Shown: in pieces, positions 50,301 through 63,190 of the stretch
How the letters are laid out: each line of letters opens with the position of its first letter
Numbering within the stretch: position 1 is the stretch's first letter
Assembly (NCBI RefSeq): GCF_020382885.2
Contig: NC_058512.1
Location: forward strand, 10,628,802-10,692,801
DNA length: 64,000 nucleotides
Source of the DNA: Scatophagus argus
Taxonomy: Eukaryota; Chordata; Actinopteri; Scatophagidae
Direction of reading: 5' to 3'
Notes under the pieces: generated by a model
Database searches by the model: none
What the model was told of the DNA's origin: nothing
The model's input: only the letters and a program-made list of their open reading frames with translations
Made by a program: the position numbers and the translations under genes

Positions 50301-53300
50301 AAAATTGCCTTTCCATTGTATTCAAGATGTCAGGTGTCTGTTTGTCCAACTGCGGTAGTTCATCTGTGTTTAATAAAAGAGTGAGTTATTCCAGTGTGAG
50401 GAAGAATCATAAGTTAAATAAAATATACAAATAAAAATATTACATTTGTAGATGCTCTTACTCTACTCTTTAAAAAACATTCTCTCTGCTGTTATCTGTG
50501 TCTGTACAGCTCTTCCTAACTCCCACGTTTTAATTAGATTTTGCTTTTCTAATCATATATTTATTTACAGAGGAAACAAGAAGCTCTCCTGATATTATTG
50601 CAAAGCTATGGATACACGTGTGCGCACACACCCACACTTATTTAGATGTACTCCTTTGAGGAAAACATAACCTTTCCCCCATTTTTCTTAATGTCCCTTC
50701 TTCCCTTTACAGATTTAGACTGAGGAATAAGAAGAGCAGTAATGCAGGCCGTGCATTCCCTCTAGCACCAGGTGTTATGGGTAAAACCTTCACCATGGAG
50801 GGCAGCATTCTCACCGATGTGTCTGCAGGAGTGGGACAGGGGCTCAAGGGCACAGGGGAGAACACGACTAGTCTGACAGAGGGGCTGCCCAGTCTGGCTC
50901 ACCCTCAACTGATCTCCAGAGGGGCTGACATGATGGAGGAGATAAAGAGAGCAGTGCCAAATGGATCCAATGGCGCTAACGGGTCCAACGGGATGTCTGG
51001 CACCAACAGAAACGCATCGGGCTCAACTGAACAGTAAGATCATCCACTTATTCACTGATGCTTGTACATAAAAAAAAAACATTTTGCATGATTATGTATG
51101 TGTCAGCTGCCTCTCTACTCACCCACTCTTGTACCAGAGGTCACATCACCCTACTTCTTGAAAATCTCCACTGGCTCCCCATTCAGTTCAAAATTCTCCA
51201 CATCATCTACAAACCCCACCATAACTCAGCCCCATTCTACTTCACTGACCTCCTGCACCATCTTACTCTGATCTGCAACCTCCTCCATGAGTCCAAGCAT
51301 TGGACCTGGGAGGGGGAGGACTGGGCCTACTCCATTGCTGTCCCCTCCCTCTGGAACTTTCTCCCCCAGCATCTCAGATTTTCTCCCTCACTTCCCCCTT
51401 TGAAAAAACATTCAAACTTAAATAAATCTGCTTTTTCTACGATCCACTACTCTGTTCATCTCTTTTTCATTGATGTAGTGACCTTTAATACTGCTTTAAT
51501 ACTGTCATCTGCTTCTTCTGTTTCCTTTTAAAGGCCTGTATAAATAAAAAATATCATTATTGTTATTATTATTATTTTTCATTCATCTATACTTTAAATA
51601 ATTTAGCCAAATCCGCGTTAAATTTGCACACAGTGGGTAGTGGCATGATGCTGGTGGAGAAATAGTCCTTCCTGAATATTTATGTGCTGTCATGAAGGTC
51701 TGACTTTCAGCTCATCCTGAGAAGCTTTTTTTTCTTTTATGTTGTCGTTCTGTCCGTTAGGAAGCCCATCTCTCCTCCCAGGACTCCAGTCAGCCACTCG
51801 TCAGCGTCATCTCCATTGACAACAGTTGGACGCAGTGATGGCGGCCCTCCTATCCCCAAACATGGTCCGTTCATGCTGCGTGCACCACATCCGTCTCAGG
51901 CATCAGAGCTGTATTATCAGGAGCCCCACTCTGCATATGACACAGCCCATTATCAACCAGCCTGTGAGTCTATTTGTAAATGAAAGCCTGAATTTACAAA
52001 AAAAAACTTCATTGCTGTCTTTGCACAAGCGCAAATTTTCCCTTGTTCTCCCCATTTTCCTCCTCCTTCTCTCTAGCAGGTTCCTACTACCAGTCTACTC
52101 TTCATGCTCCTCACAAACCCTGCATGGCTCAGTTCCTTCGATCCTCCAATGTCCCAGAATCCTCTTTGCCACCCTCAATTGGCCCTCCCCCATCTTCCTA
52201 CCCAAGTGACCCTCAAGGGCAGCACCCACCGTCCTCCTCTTCATCGGGATACCCACCACACCCGCCCAGAGATCGAATGGGACCTCCTACCTTCCATCCC
52301 CACCCAGGGCAGCCTCAGTATGGGCCTCTGGCTCCCGCTCATGGTGTTTATGCTCCCCTCTATGACAGCAGGAGAGTATGGAGGCCTCAGGTGAGCCTCT
52401 GTTAGTTATCATGTTACATGTTGATATGATCGGTCCATATGTTATACTTCGAATGATGATTATTATCATCACAGCTGTATCACAGAGAGGATGCCAGGAG
52501 TAACTCACTGCCCCCAGAGGTGCTGCATTCCTCCGTCTACCAGCCTCCTCTCAGGGAGAGATTCAACTCTCTAGATAGCAACTACTGCTCTGGAGCTGAA
52601 CACCGTGCAGGGCTACACAGGGTAAGTGAAGCAGTACGTGTTTTATGGCATCGCTGTGAAGGATGGAGTGGTTGAATGTCAGATAGCAACACTCCTGAGG
52701 CATAGCAGCTGCATAACTGAATCCATTCAAAAACTGTACTGATTTGCAGTTACTTAGCTGCAGCTTCTCCCACTTGTTTGAGTTGATATTTCTTCCAACA
52801 ATGACAGTGGCAGTGAAGAAGCCTCTAATGAACAGTGTATTTTCATTACTGATAAGTGAGATGATCCTCTCTGAGCCTTGCAATAATTAAAAAGTAATGC
52901 TGTTTGCTGAGATTTGTATTAAAATGATCTGCTTTCTCGCTATGTCATGAAACATCTCTTGTGGAGTGTGCAGTATATCCAGTAAACACAGCTGTATTAA
53001 TTGAAGTTGATCTATGCTACATTCAACAGATTCATTGCTGCCTTCTTATCAGCAGCATTTCCTTTCCTTCGGTTTCTCTTTTTACACCCACATATAATCT
53101 CACCTCTACCTTCCCTGCTGGCCACAGAGCTGCGAGTATGTAGCTTCAACCTCCTCTGTAGTCCTCCCACTGCTCACCCAAATATGTCTGTGCCTCCCCC
53201 ACTCGCTTCTTTCCTTCTCATATCGTTATATAGCATTACTGACAGGACATTACTGACAGGACTACAGCGTGTACACAGTGCCAGTGTATGTGACTCAAAA

Positions 53301-55034
53301 ATTGTAAATAACCACAAATAACAAATTACTAAGTGTTAAGTATTTTCGTTAAAATAATGCAACAGTTTAGGTAATTTAAGAAGCAAGACTTGGACCATGC
53401 ATAATGAGCGGATATCACAGTCGTGCGGGAGAAAACAAACATTTATAATAGTTACACTTATATATCACAGTGCATGTGCAGTAGTCCTGCAATAAAATAT
53501 TTAATATGCTTATGTGTCCAGAATAAATAGCTTGAATCTAAATTAAAAACAAAACATTAGAATCTTTTTGTTGTAGAGCTGTTATGTTACATTTGGTTTT
53601 ATTTTTCATCTGTTTTTGTTATTTCCACCCCCACATCTTCAGAAAAGGCTCCTCTGCCTATCTTGGAGTCTAGACCCAGAACAAACATGAAATGCAGTCA
53701 GAGCACCCTAACTTGGGAAAAGATGGAGGAAGAGAGATTTTAAACTGAAAACTCACAGTACTGCATTAGTAAAGCGTTAGTAAAGCAACAGTCCAGTTTG
53801 GTTCTGAATCGTTCTTATCAGTTTATGGCTTCCTAATTGCATCGTCACTAAACTGTTACTTAAAATGTTTAAATATATTATTATTGTACTGTAAGTATCT
53901 GTTCTCTTTGTTTTTTTTTTAACTCTTCCTGTCTTGTCCAACGCTCCCCTGTCAGGATTATGGCCGTGTTCCTCTGGGCTATGAGGATCTGTTCAGAAGG
54001 AAGCAGGAGCAGTGGGCTCATCATCACCACCATCACAACGCCAGCAGGCCCTCCCAGTCCTCCCCCATCTTCACCATCGATTTTGGAACTGAGGTAGAAA
54101 GCAAATAAGAGAGACAACATACTGTATGTGCATGCACAAACACAGAGAGCATCGTTAATGGTGTGTATAGCCATGACTGTTGGAATTAAAATGTCACTAT
54201 GACCAGTTTACTAATCTTTCTACTGCAGCCACCTGAAAGTGAGAATAATAAATTGGGTATTTTGCAATATGTAGGATTTAATTCCTATCCCAAAAGCTTG
54301 CGGTTTGGTTGTGTCCAATGCTATTTAAGTGGGAGATAGTTGCTTAGCAACTGTGAAAGAAGATATCATAGCAATGCACTATTGTGGCGGGTGTGTGTGG
54401 GTGTGTGTGTGAGAGAGAGAGAGAAAGGAAAAGAGAAAATGAGAGGAGAGACTCTAACAAGCAGTGACTCAGGCTTTCAGCTGAGTAAAGCTTTGTTTAA
54501 CAGTGCGTCAGATGTGTTTTTGGGAAGACATCCGCTTTAAAATTGAGCTCTTAATAAAGAAACTGCAAGGACATTTTACGTATTTATTTATTGATCCCAG
54601 TTTCATTTTCATGCCTTCGTGTAACAAGCATGAGCAAATAATATCATTCAGCGAAGTGACTTTCTATTTCTGTGTAATGATATGCAGGGCTTGCCACAGG
54701 GATGGCAGCGAAGTGGAAGCATGTCAGCACTGGCAGTAGGAATGTGAATTCAAATTAGGTGCATGAGCCTTCCTCAAACTTCCTCAAACTCAAACTTTAT
54801 CTATAATATTCGTTTCACATGTGAAATTGTCCATACTTTCATGCATTTTCTTTGGGTCAGGGTACACTCTTGGCAGGTTTCTGGTTTATAACAGGGCTGA
54901 CACATGTAGACAGACTCATGTTTGCTCTTTAGTTTAGAGTCTCTGTTTCAAACTCAGGAACTTCTTGCCATCAGGTAGTGTCATGTAGTGCAAAGAGCTG
55001 CCTTACCAAAACACTTCTGCTGTGCATCTGTCTC

Positions 55035-55088
<54 letters not shown>

Positions 55089-57287
55089 AGCATGTGGAAA
55101 GCAGTGGAGGCCAGTGCGTGGGGTGCAGGTTCAGAGGCGAGGAAAGTTTGGCACATTACTCTCCATGGTCCTGTGGCACCATCGGCCCCTGCCTTGGCCC
55201 CTTTGAGCCCGAAACCCTCACACACACGTCAGCTCACTCCTGCTCAGAGCACTCGGTGGGTCTCGCAGACACTCAGACATACAACTAAAGGAAAATTTAG
55301 CGTACAGATCTGTGGGCTCTCGTTTTAAGTGTCTGTGTTTCTCTCTTGCAGGAGTTGGACGGTAACGGAGGTCGAGGTGGTGGTGTTAGTGGTAGTGCTG
55401 TTGGGAAGCGATGGCTGCATTCATTGGATCACTATCGGCGCTTGAAAGACGAAGACCCGATCATTCCCTTTAGTGAAGCACCCATTATCTCCAAGTGGGG
55501 TGCCATATCCAGGGCATCGCGTACGGGCTACCACACCACTGACCCGGTCCAAGCCACGGCCCGTCAGGGCAGTGCCAGCACCACACCCATCAACTTTAAA
55601 GGTAAGGAGGGATAAAAGAGGTGTGACGGAGGAAGTAAAAAGAAGTGACGTAAATTAAGTTTTAAAAGCTCTTTATTCCTTTTTACATCAATTTATTTAT
55701 TCTATTTCATTCATTTATTTTTCTTGTTTGTTTTTAAATCTTTCAGCTAAAGTATTTCATCTTGTTACTGTGCAGCTTATTGTCCTTGTTGCTTCTTTTT
55801 TGTCTCTATTGTTTACATTTTTCATTTTTCTCCTCTCAAAGATTACAACCCCCAACTGGATCACAGCGAATACAGGTGGAGCTCCAGAGGCTCAGACTCT
55901 TCCAGCCACTCTAGTTTCTTAGAGAGGTACAACACATTCAAACACACACCCAGTTTCTTTTCAGGTCTTACATGTTGTTACAGAAACAAATAAACTCCAC
56001 ATTAAGTGTGAATTGAACAGGAAACCTTGCTGTGGTTGCTGTGCTTTAACAAGTCCAAGCATGCTGCAACCTCTTTGTGTTCCATTTCGTAACACTCGCA
56101 ACAAGACTGAAATCTTAGAGGTCAAAAACCCACTATAGCAGCATTGGTTGTTTTGAACACATTTGCTCTCATCCTTCCTCTCTCATCCCTTTCATTGTGC
56201 TGCAGTTCTTTCCTCTCTGTGGGCCAACTAAAAATAGAGCAGGGAGCTGGTTGTAAAAACCCACTGGGAAGCCAGGGAAAGGAGTCAGGAAAGCCCTCTG
56301 CACTGATGTCTCTATGCACGTATACCGATATGTGACTTTAATAACCATTCCCATGCTGCTAATCCGCAATGTAATGTTTTATGATGCTGTATTATGTTTT
56401 ATTTTACCTTGTCTGTCATCTCTCTGTCAAGAAATGGAACAATTTGAATAATAATTTGAATATTAGGGAACAATGGCTGTATGTATCTGTGTGTGTTTTT
56501 ATGGTTTCAGTGACCATCTTTGTGCATCAGAGCTTCACGGTCGCCGAACTTCAATAAGCAGCGGTGAGAAAATCGTGTCTGATCTGCAAGCCCATCAGAC
56601 CGCCTACAGCCAGGACCAGGCCCGTGCCGACAGTGAACCGGACCCGGATCGTGACATTGAGCTTGAACTGTGTGCTCTTGACCTGGAGGATTCAGACCAC
56701 CAGGAGATCAAGTCTCAGGTTGTTACAATTATATAAATCAGACTAGAGAGATGGACCACTGTGTGATGTTGCTTGTTTATTGCTTGGTTATTTTTTTTTC
56801 CATCAGATCATTTTGAGTGCAAAGATTCTACTGTATTTTTCTGCAGTCTAATGAGATGTTATATGTTTGCTTCTCAGGAGTCTCTCGACCTGGCTACCCC
56901 ACAGTCTCAGGATGCTTCCCACCTCCTTCAACCTCCCTGCTCCTCTCCCCTCCTCTCTTCTCCTGTGGAGGAGCACCCGCAAACAGAGAGTCCTTCGGCC
57001 GAAAAGATGGATGCTCACCTGCTGAAAAAGATGGCCTTCAGGTGAATGGACCAGTGATTCAAAAGATTGCCCTCATTTTGAGTCGCCTTTGACTGGTTGT
57101 GTTCACTCTATCCTTCCTTCCTCTCTCACTGTTTTTCAGGAAGTCTCTTTCCCCTGGGGGGTTGGTCTCAGGAGGTCTGGGCGTCGGCAAGCTAGTGCTG
57201 CGGACTGGACCTCCTCGGCTGGGGGACACCTCCAGCCGGGCTTGTCCTGAAACGCCCGTGACAGAGATGCTGCTCAACGGAAGCTAA
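44322..57287 (+). CDS. rc3h2: Roquin-2, RING/ROQ/CCCH mRNA-decay factor
   Basis: Roquin-2 binds constitutive-decay stem-loops in mRNA 3' UTRs and promotes deadenylation, and has a RING E3 domain. Nineteen coding exons: 44322-44552, 44657-44774, 45365-45598, 46406-46581, 47889-48089, 48248-48380, 48940-49058, 50163-50275, 50713-51033, 51761-51963, 52080-52390, 52475-52621, 53956-54093, 55091-55255, 55352-55601, 55842-55926, 56511-56718, 56878-57041, 57140-57287. All phases join, giving 1154 residues (human about 1191). RING: Cys14, 17, 33, His35, Cys38, 41, 50, Asp53. The HEPN/ROQ region (about 90-400) is nearly human-like. The CCCH finger is C-x8-C-x5-C-x3-H at 416, 425, 431, 435. A proline-rich tail has [18 protein letters not shown] and the conserved DPIIPF and HTTDPVQAT stretches. 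Details ([15 protein letters not shown]) fit RC3H2, not RC3H1. The C-terminal Gln-rich segment before DRDIELEL is shorter than in human. Confidence 0.96.
51115..51585 (+). mobile_element. LINE 3' fragment in rc3h2 intron 9
   Basis: Translated on the plus strand, the stretch gives [19 protein letters not shown], then [16 protein letters not shown], and later [15 protein letters not shown] and a [16 protein letters not shown] end. This is the typical C-terminal end of the reverse transcriptase ORF of teleost non-LTR elements of the L2/CR1/Rex type. It ends in a short ATT/TTA tail (51552-51580). Only the 3' end is present, the normal result of 5' truncation, so it cannot move. Confidence 0.8.
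55040..55085 (+). repeat. (TC)n microsatellite forming a splice-acceptor tract
   Basis: About 22 TC units run to within five bases of the AG that starts the rc3h2 exon at 55091, so the microsatellite is itself the polypyrimidine tract of that acceptor. Confidence 0.9.
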
Positions 57288-59031
57288 GGGGACACAATGT
57301 TAGAGACTGACCCGCACCAAGCTAGAGCTGAGTCACTAGCCCCCAACCAGAGATCCTAGTTAAAGGGAATGCCATTTAATTCCAGCCTTCATATATGTCA
57401 ATCACATGCCTAAGCTAAACTTGACATATAAGGTCGACAGTCTGCAGGGGTGTCAGTCTGGGGGGGAGGGACAAGGAGGACTGAGTAGACAGGACACTCG
57501 AGAAGAGGGTCCCCAAAGACGCTACAATGAATAGCCATGGATTTGGGAGGGGATAGAGAGAATTCCAGGGTACAGGGTCCAGAATTTTGTGCTACACCCC
57601 TGACAGTCTGTGCTGCGCCACATCACAAGGGGCAAGAGAAAACACATCATACCGCAAGTGTACAGCTCCACAGAGAATTTAGTGTTTAGTGACATCACTG
57701 TATGCCTAGTAAAATACATGGCCTAGTATGCCTAGTAAAATACATGGCCAGTTTACCCTTACAGTAGATGCTTGAACCTTGTTTGCAGTCACAATTAGGA
57801 GTTTATGCTGTAATTGATCTAACAGCATCTTCACCACATAATTGTACATGACGATGTATTCCTAAAGGTTTACACATCATCTAGTTTGTTGTCATTCAGC
57901 ATGGCTGACGAAGACTGTTGGGCCATTTTCTGTCAAATGGCGGAAGCCTGTAAGGCGTTATGCATTAACAATAGTAAAATAAGTATGTTTCATTTTCTTT
58001 TTTTTCCTTTTTTTTTTTTTATATGTTGCTTGGATTGACAGCTGGAACTGAGATCCCAACATTAGCCAAAAGATTCTGTCTTGCTCCCTGCACTGATGTT
58101 AGGTAACTGGGAAAGCGATTATTAGTAATTTACTACAGTAAATCATCTTTAAAAAATAAATAATATAATATATTGTAATATTAAGAATATAATTTACCAT
58201 ATGTAATTGCTCTCTTTCTTGTGCCTGTTGCCTTCAAGGCAGGCTTTGGTTTGGCACCACATATCTATCCCAAAGTTGCATTAAACAGAACAGTTTAACA
58301 TTTTTTGCCACCTTATGAATATCTGACGAATATGTTTCATGTTTTGCTATCTCTTTGTATGTAAACGAATGTGTTGCCATAAACATCCTTACATGGCAAT
58401 GCCTTTAATCGGCTCAGTGCATCTGGTTTAGTTTAGCCTTTGTTGAATCTCTGCACAACATATTTTCAGTAATTCCCCCAAAACTCAAGAGACAGACATA
58501 ATACTGAGAACAAAAATGGGTAGGACACTCCAACCCTCCGAGAAAATAAAACACTGCAGAAAACAAAACTTCACTATGCTCATATTCAAACAGGAGTCTG
58601 TATTTTATTCATCATATGACCTTTTAAGTGTTGACCTCTGAATTTCCTTGACTGTCATGAGACCACAAAACACAACGAGACAGTCATAAACTGAATTTGT
58701 AAATGATCAACTATCACTCGAGGTCAAATGATCAGCGGGGGTCAGGAAGGATGACAACAAAACAAAGATGTGTGTTACTTTCTATCCATATTGTACTATC
58801 TTTAGCGTCTTATCTTAGATGACTGATACTGCATTACTGAAGGCTACAAAGCGATTGTTTTAGAACAGAGTTTTTCAGCAGCAGATGGAGCTAATTTAGG
58901 ACATTTCTAGAAAAGTCACATTAACTCACAATCAATCTTAAAAGCTGTTATTTCCTCTATGTGTGCCTGTGGTGGTTCTGGCATTTAATCCTGCGGACTA
59001 GTCTCACTGCTTTCTCTTTCTCTCTCACTCA

Positions 59032-59066
59032 CACACACACACACACGCACACACATACACACACAC
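59032..59066. repeat. (CA)n microsatellite, interrupted
   Basis: CA units broken by single G and T changes lie in the probable rc3h2 3' UTR. Confidence 0.8.
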
Positions 59067-59976
59067 AGAGTACAAGTGCGCACAGTCACACACAGTAGAC
59101 ATAAACATGCAATACAGTGGCCTTTCTCTCCTGTTATATAGACTTAAACACTGGGATCTACTATGACCTTTGTCCATGCCTACTGAGACTCCCATCCATT
59201 TTCAGATGTGCTATCTTTCATGTAACGGTGGTTCCAGAAAACTGAACACTGGAAGGCTTCTGTAATTTTACTTTCCAGTCAAGTCACCTTTACTTAAATG
59301 TAATATTCAGAAGTCGTGTGGGATGTTTCAGAAGTGAGGGACACCACTTCTTGTGTTTTGTCATGCTGCATCTTTTTTAACAGTTTTGTTTTGGTTTGTT
59401 TTATGCATTGCTAACTTCTGTGAAGTTGTTTGTCGCAGGTACTTTGTATCAAGATCTTTGTTACTCTGGTTTCGTTTGCTGTATTTTACACTACGAAGAC
59501 AAAACTTTTGTCTTCTAGTCTAATGTTCGCATGGATTTGCTGGCCATCTGTATGCTGCCTAGTTCATTGTAATTTTTGCCTTGTCTCACTCCCTTTTATA
59601 GATATGAGGCATCTTGTCATGTGTGGCTTCATCTAAATGACTTTTATAAATAACATGGAAACAGTAACCCATTTTCCATATGAGGATTTAAAGTCATGAA
59701 GACTCTGAGTTTGTTTACACCTATTCTAAATCTTATGAGATTTGTGTAGAATGAGATGACCAACCTTTGAATCTTTCAAGCTTCCTCTTTAATTTCCTCT
59801 CACCTAAGCTACTGTACTTTTTCAGCAGCGACGTGTTTCCTCTCAGATGATACAATGAATCCCATTTTAGTGGATGGCAGAATGGCTGTACATGCAAGGA
59901 TGACTCTTTCAGTTTCAAGTTAATACTTTGTAAACCCCCGAAGAACATTAAATGGAGGCAAACTTTTTTTTTGGGT

Positions 59977-59991
59977 GGGGGGGGGGGGGGG
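59977..59991. repeat. G15 homopolymer
   Basis: A T run and GGGT precede 15 G. On the minus strand this reads as a poly-proline stretch, which explains a spurious open frame. Confidence 0.9.
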
Positions 59992-61818
59992 TTTCTTCCC
60001 ATCTTTCACCTGCCCAGGTTCAGACAAACTATTCAGAGTGATGCGATACTACTCATAAAAACTCTCCAGGGTTCATTTCTGAAATGAAAATGCAAGAGCT
60101 GGTGCAAGGATTTAGCTGCTCCAAGTCATGAAATCAGCTCAGCTACCGACTGTCGCTCTGCATCTGTTTACAACTTCACCAGTGAAGTCATGTAACGTTA
60201 AGTGCCATGTTGTGTACAGTACAGTACAATCAACCCCTGCAATTTTTCAATAGCTTTTTCATATTCCTCTGCTGTAAACTATATGGGGTGGAAAAAGCTC
60301 AGTGAAGTGTGAAGAGTGAGATATTTCACTTGTAGTCCTGCTTTCTTCCATAGGAGGAGGCTACAGTAGATCCTTGTCTGTCTTGAATCGCTCAGGGAAG
60401 ACTTAAGTTGCTCAGCTACTTTGGCTTTTTCTATATTCATCACTTATTCTGTGAAGGTATTCTGTGGAACTATTTACCTGAATTTCACTTGCTGATAACT
60501 GGCCCTTTCGCCCAAAGCATAAATGGGTTAAAATGTTCCGCTGATTATATTGTCTGCCAGTGTTTACTTTGCCAGTGTTTTCTTTTGCCTCTCAGTATAA
60601 ATATTGGCTTTGCTATTCTTGTTCCAATGGGAAAGGGCTGGGCACTACTGTACGTAAAAACAGTATTGTGAGTATTGAACTAATGTCAGAGTGATACTCC
60701 CCTTTTTTTCTTTAAAACTGTCAATAGAGCACTGCTGTGGTGGCTATTTGCACTGCACTAATTCCCACCCCATCACTGCCAGCGAGTGCATTCTGCCCCG
60801 TGAGTGCCCTCCCCCAACTTTCCTTCACCCCACCACCCCATTGTCCCTGCATCCTGCATCATGCATGCGATATAGTCCCTTCTTGTGATGGCAGAGGAGT
60901 ATTGATGATTCTGTAGTTGTGATACAACACCCAGCGCTGTAAGAGTTCTGCACATGCCCACTGTGTGGCCACGTCAAGTGCTGAAGTTTGCTTGCAGCAT
61001 TTTACTTGTTTGCTCATGAAAATTAAATATTGTTTAATAGAGATTATATTATTATGACTATTATTGTAATTACCACATTTGGTTGTCGTTGTGGTATTTT
61101 TCCTTCTTGGTATCTTCTAAGTATGCTTCTTTGTTTTGAATTTGACAATTTGCTGAAACTGTTGAAATTTTTTATTAGACAAGAAAGTGTCTCATTATTC
61201 TATATTATATGGGAAAAAGCCTGTTTGTTAATTGTGAAACATATGATGAACTGATATTTTATGACTATTCATGTCTGTATTAGACATTTTATTTGCGAAT
61301 CTATTGTTCGATTGAAATGTAAATGAACTATTAAGAGATGGTACACATCCGTCATTGTATACAGTCTGGCACCATCATTAGATGGACTTATAGTATAGAC
61401 TCTCATTTATACAACCTGTGATAATCAGATATATTTAAATGTTTAAATCGTTGGGGCAGTTGTGTAATGTTTCAGAATGAGGAAAATATAATCCTTAAGA
61501 GACAGCATATCTAAAACGTCCCCATAATGAATAATACTGTTACGTATTCCATTTATTTCCTTGGAAATATCACATTGTGAAAGGTTTCCCTTTTACTTGC
61601 TGTAATGCAGGACTGGAGTAAGTCGAACCTATGATTGATGATTATAGAGTGTTGTTTGACTGACTGACTGATTCTTCCGTGCATTTTCTGACTTGTTCAT
61701 TTGTATTACACTGACTTACAGACAGCTTGGCCGAGCAGAATACTGCTTCTGTATTGCACTGAGAGATGAAATTATGAAAAGGAAGATTTCAGCACATGAA
61801 ATTGCATGCTACAATAAA

Positions 61819-63039
61819 CAAACAACAAATAATGCTTCTTTGTGATTTTTCTTTTTTTTTGTCGTAATTTGTTCAGATGGAGATGTTACATAACACTTCT
61901 TTTAATTCATGGGCCCTGAGCTGGCAGTGTTTAATTGTTCTGGAATACAGTAATTACCAATGTTTACTTAATTTTCTTTTCTCACTAGTTATGTAAAAAA
62001 AATGTGGTGGCTGCACCACTCAAACATCTGATTCACATCTGCTCAGAGTTCTTGGACTGCCTTTATTGCTGTAGTGTAGAATTTAAATTACTCAGGAACA
62101 TAACACAAGGGGGTGCTAAAATTCTCCAAAACTCAGTGGAAAAATAAATTTGGAAATACAATGAGAGCTCAGAGAGTATTCCTGTAAACTGTAAACCTTC
62201 AGAAATGTGTTCAGAAAATTTTGTTAAAGAGGAAACAGGGGCTTTGTGTGTTACCTGGTCCAACACAGAAGAAATAGTCCCAACAGGCTGGACAGGAAGG
62301 GCCAGCATGACCACCAGACAATGAGAACCGGGTGTGTGTTTCTCCCAGCTAACTGCTGTGGCAGGCAGATTCAAGCAGATTAATCAAAGCCTGTCTCCCT
62401 CACTTCTCTAAATCGTTTGTAAACAAGTGGCTGCCATCCCTAGAAAACTACAGCCCAAACCACTGAATTATGTGGGTTTAAAGTAGATTAACTCCAGTTT
62501 GAAATCTCAAAGCAGTGGATGATTTAATGAGTAGACGGAAAGGAGAGACTGTAATATGATTTTAGTAATTAATTCATCATTAAGGTGAATAGTGACGATG
62601 CTTTGCCGGGCCTCAGACAACTGTAGCGGGTAGGGCAGTTTAAAGATGTATTTTGATCTTAATGAGGGGAAAAAAAAATAAATAAATAAAAGGGAAAATA
62701 GTCCAATTCCCGTATACTATACTATATTTTCTGAAGAAAATTAAGGGTTTGAGTCTAGGACTGCTGTGATACTTGTGATTCGTGTGATACATATGATTCT
62801 TTACAGATCTGACCAGACTTGAAACTTCATAGAGAAAAAACATTAAAGTTTTGATCTGGTAAAATCCCGCAATAACAAGAGCAACAAGACTCAGAGTTAC
62901 CTCATTTTACCTGAGACTTGAGTTGGATATGTCTCTATTAAGTAGAAACTTGCCTTAAAGGATGAAGAGAAAACTGTGAACATTATGCCGTTAGGTAATT
63001 CCAAAGATTCCCCTCCCTCGCAAAGCACAGGCGAGAGGG
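61819..63039. other. Intergenic DNA
   Basis: I see no exon and no recognisable repeat between the probable rc3h2 3' end and the next promoter, only AT-rich sequence. Confidence 0.5.
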
Positions 63040-63190
63040 GCACTGACAGGCGCATGCGCGGTATGGGTGTCAGCGGGTTGGTTGGGCTTGTGTTTACAGC
63101 TCTGCTGGATGCTGTTGGCTGCTGATGTTACTGGGAAAGTGCAATGTTGTGCCAGCCGCCATTGGAATAAATATAACAGTGGGAATAAAG
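63040..63190 (+). promoter_or_regulatory. NRF1-site promoter and first exon of next gene
   Basis: GCGCATGCGC at 63050-63059 is a perfect NRF1 palindrome in a CpG-enriched patch, and AATAAAG followed by GTAAGC at 63190/63191 is a good plus-strand donor. The exon is probably non-coding: the ATG at 63063 opens only 20 codons, and the longer frame starting at 63067 needs a GTG start. In human the gene beyond RC3H2 on this side is PDCL, so this may be the pdcl first exon; that is inference from gene order. Confidence 0.5.

Larger units (their letters stand above)
57288..61818 (+). other. Probable rc3h2 3' UTR
   Basis: No reading frame of interest follows the rc3h2 stop for about 4.5 kb. An AATAAA at 61813-61818, followed by a T- and GT-rich stretch, is a good candidate for the distal end. 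Earlier signals may also be used. The stretch holds (CA)n near 59032-59066, T runs near 58006-58020 and a G15 run at 59977-59991. Confidence 0.5.

Noticed and set aside
50777..50803. GKTFTMEGS, identical to a kinesin motor P-loop stretch
   Set aside because: It lies inside the rc3h2 exon at 50713-51033 with no other kinesin sequence near it, in a low-complexity region after the CCCH finger. It lacks the preceding GQTGSG, so it is chance similarity.
54019..54042. His6 run as vector or tag contamination
   Set aside because: It sits in a 46-codon exon with normal splice sites and roquin context on both sides.
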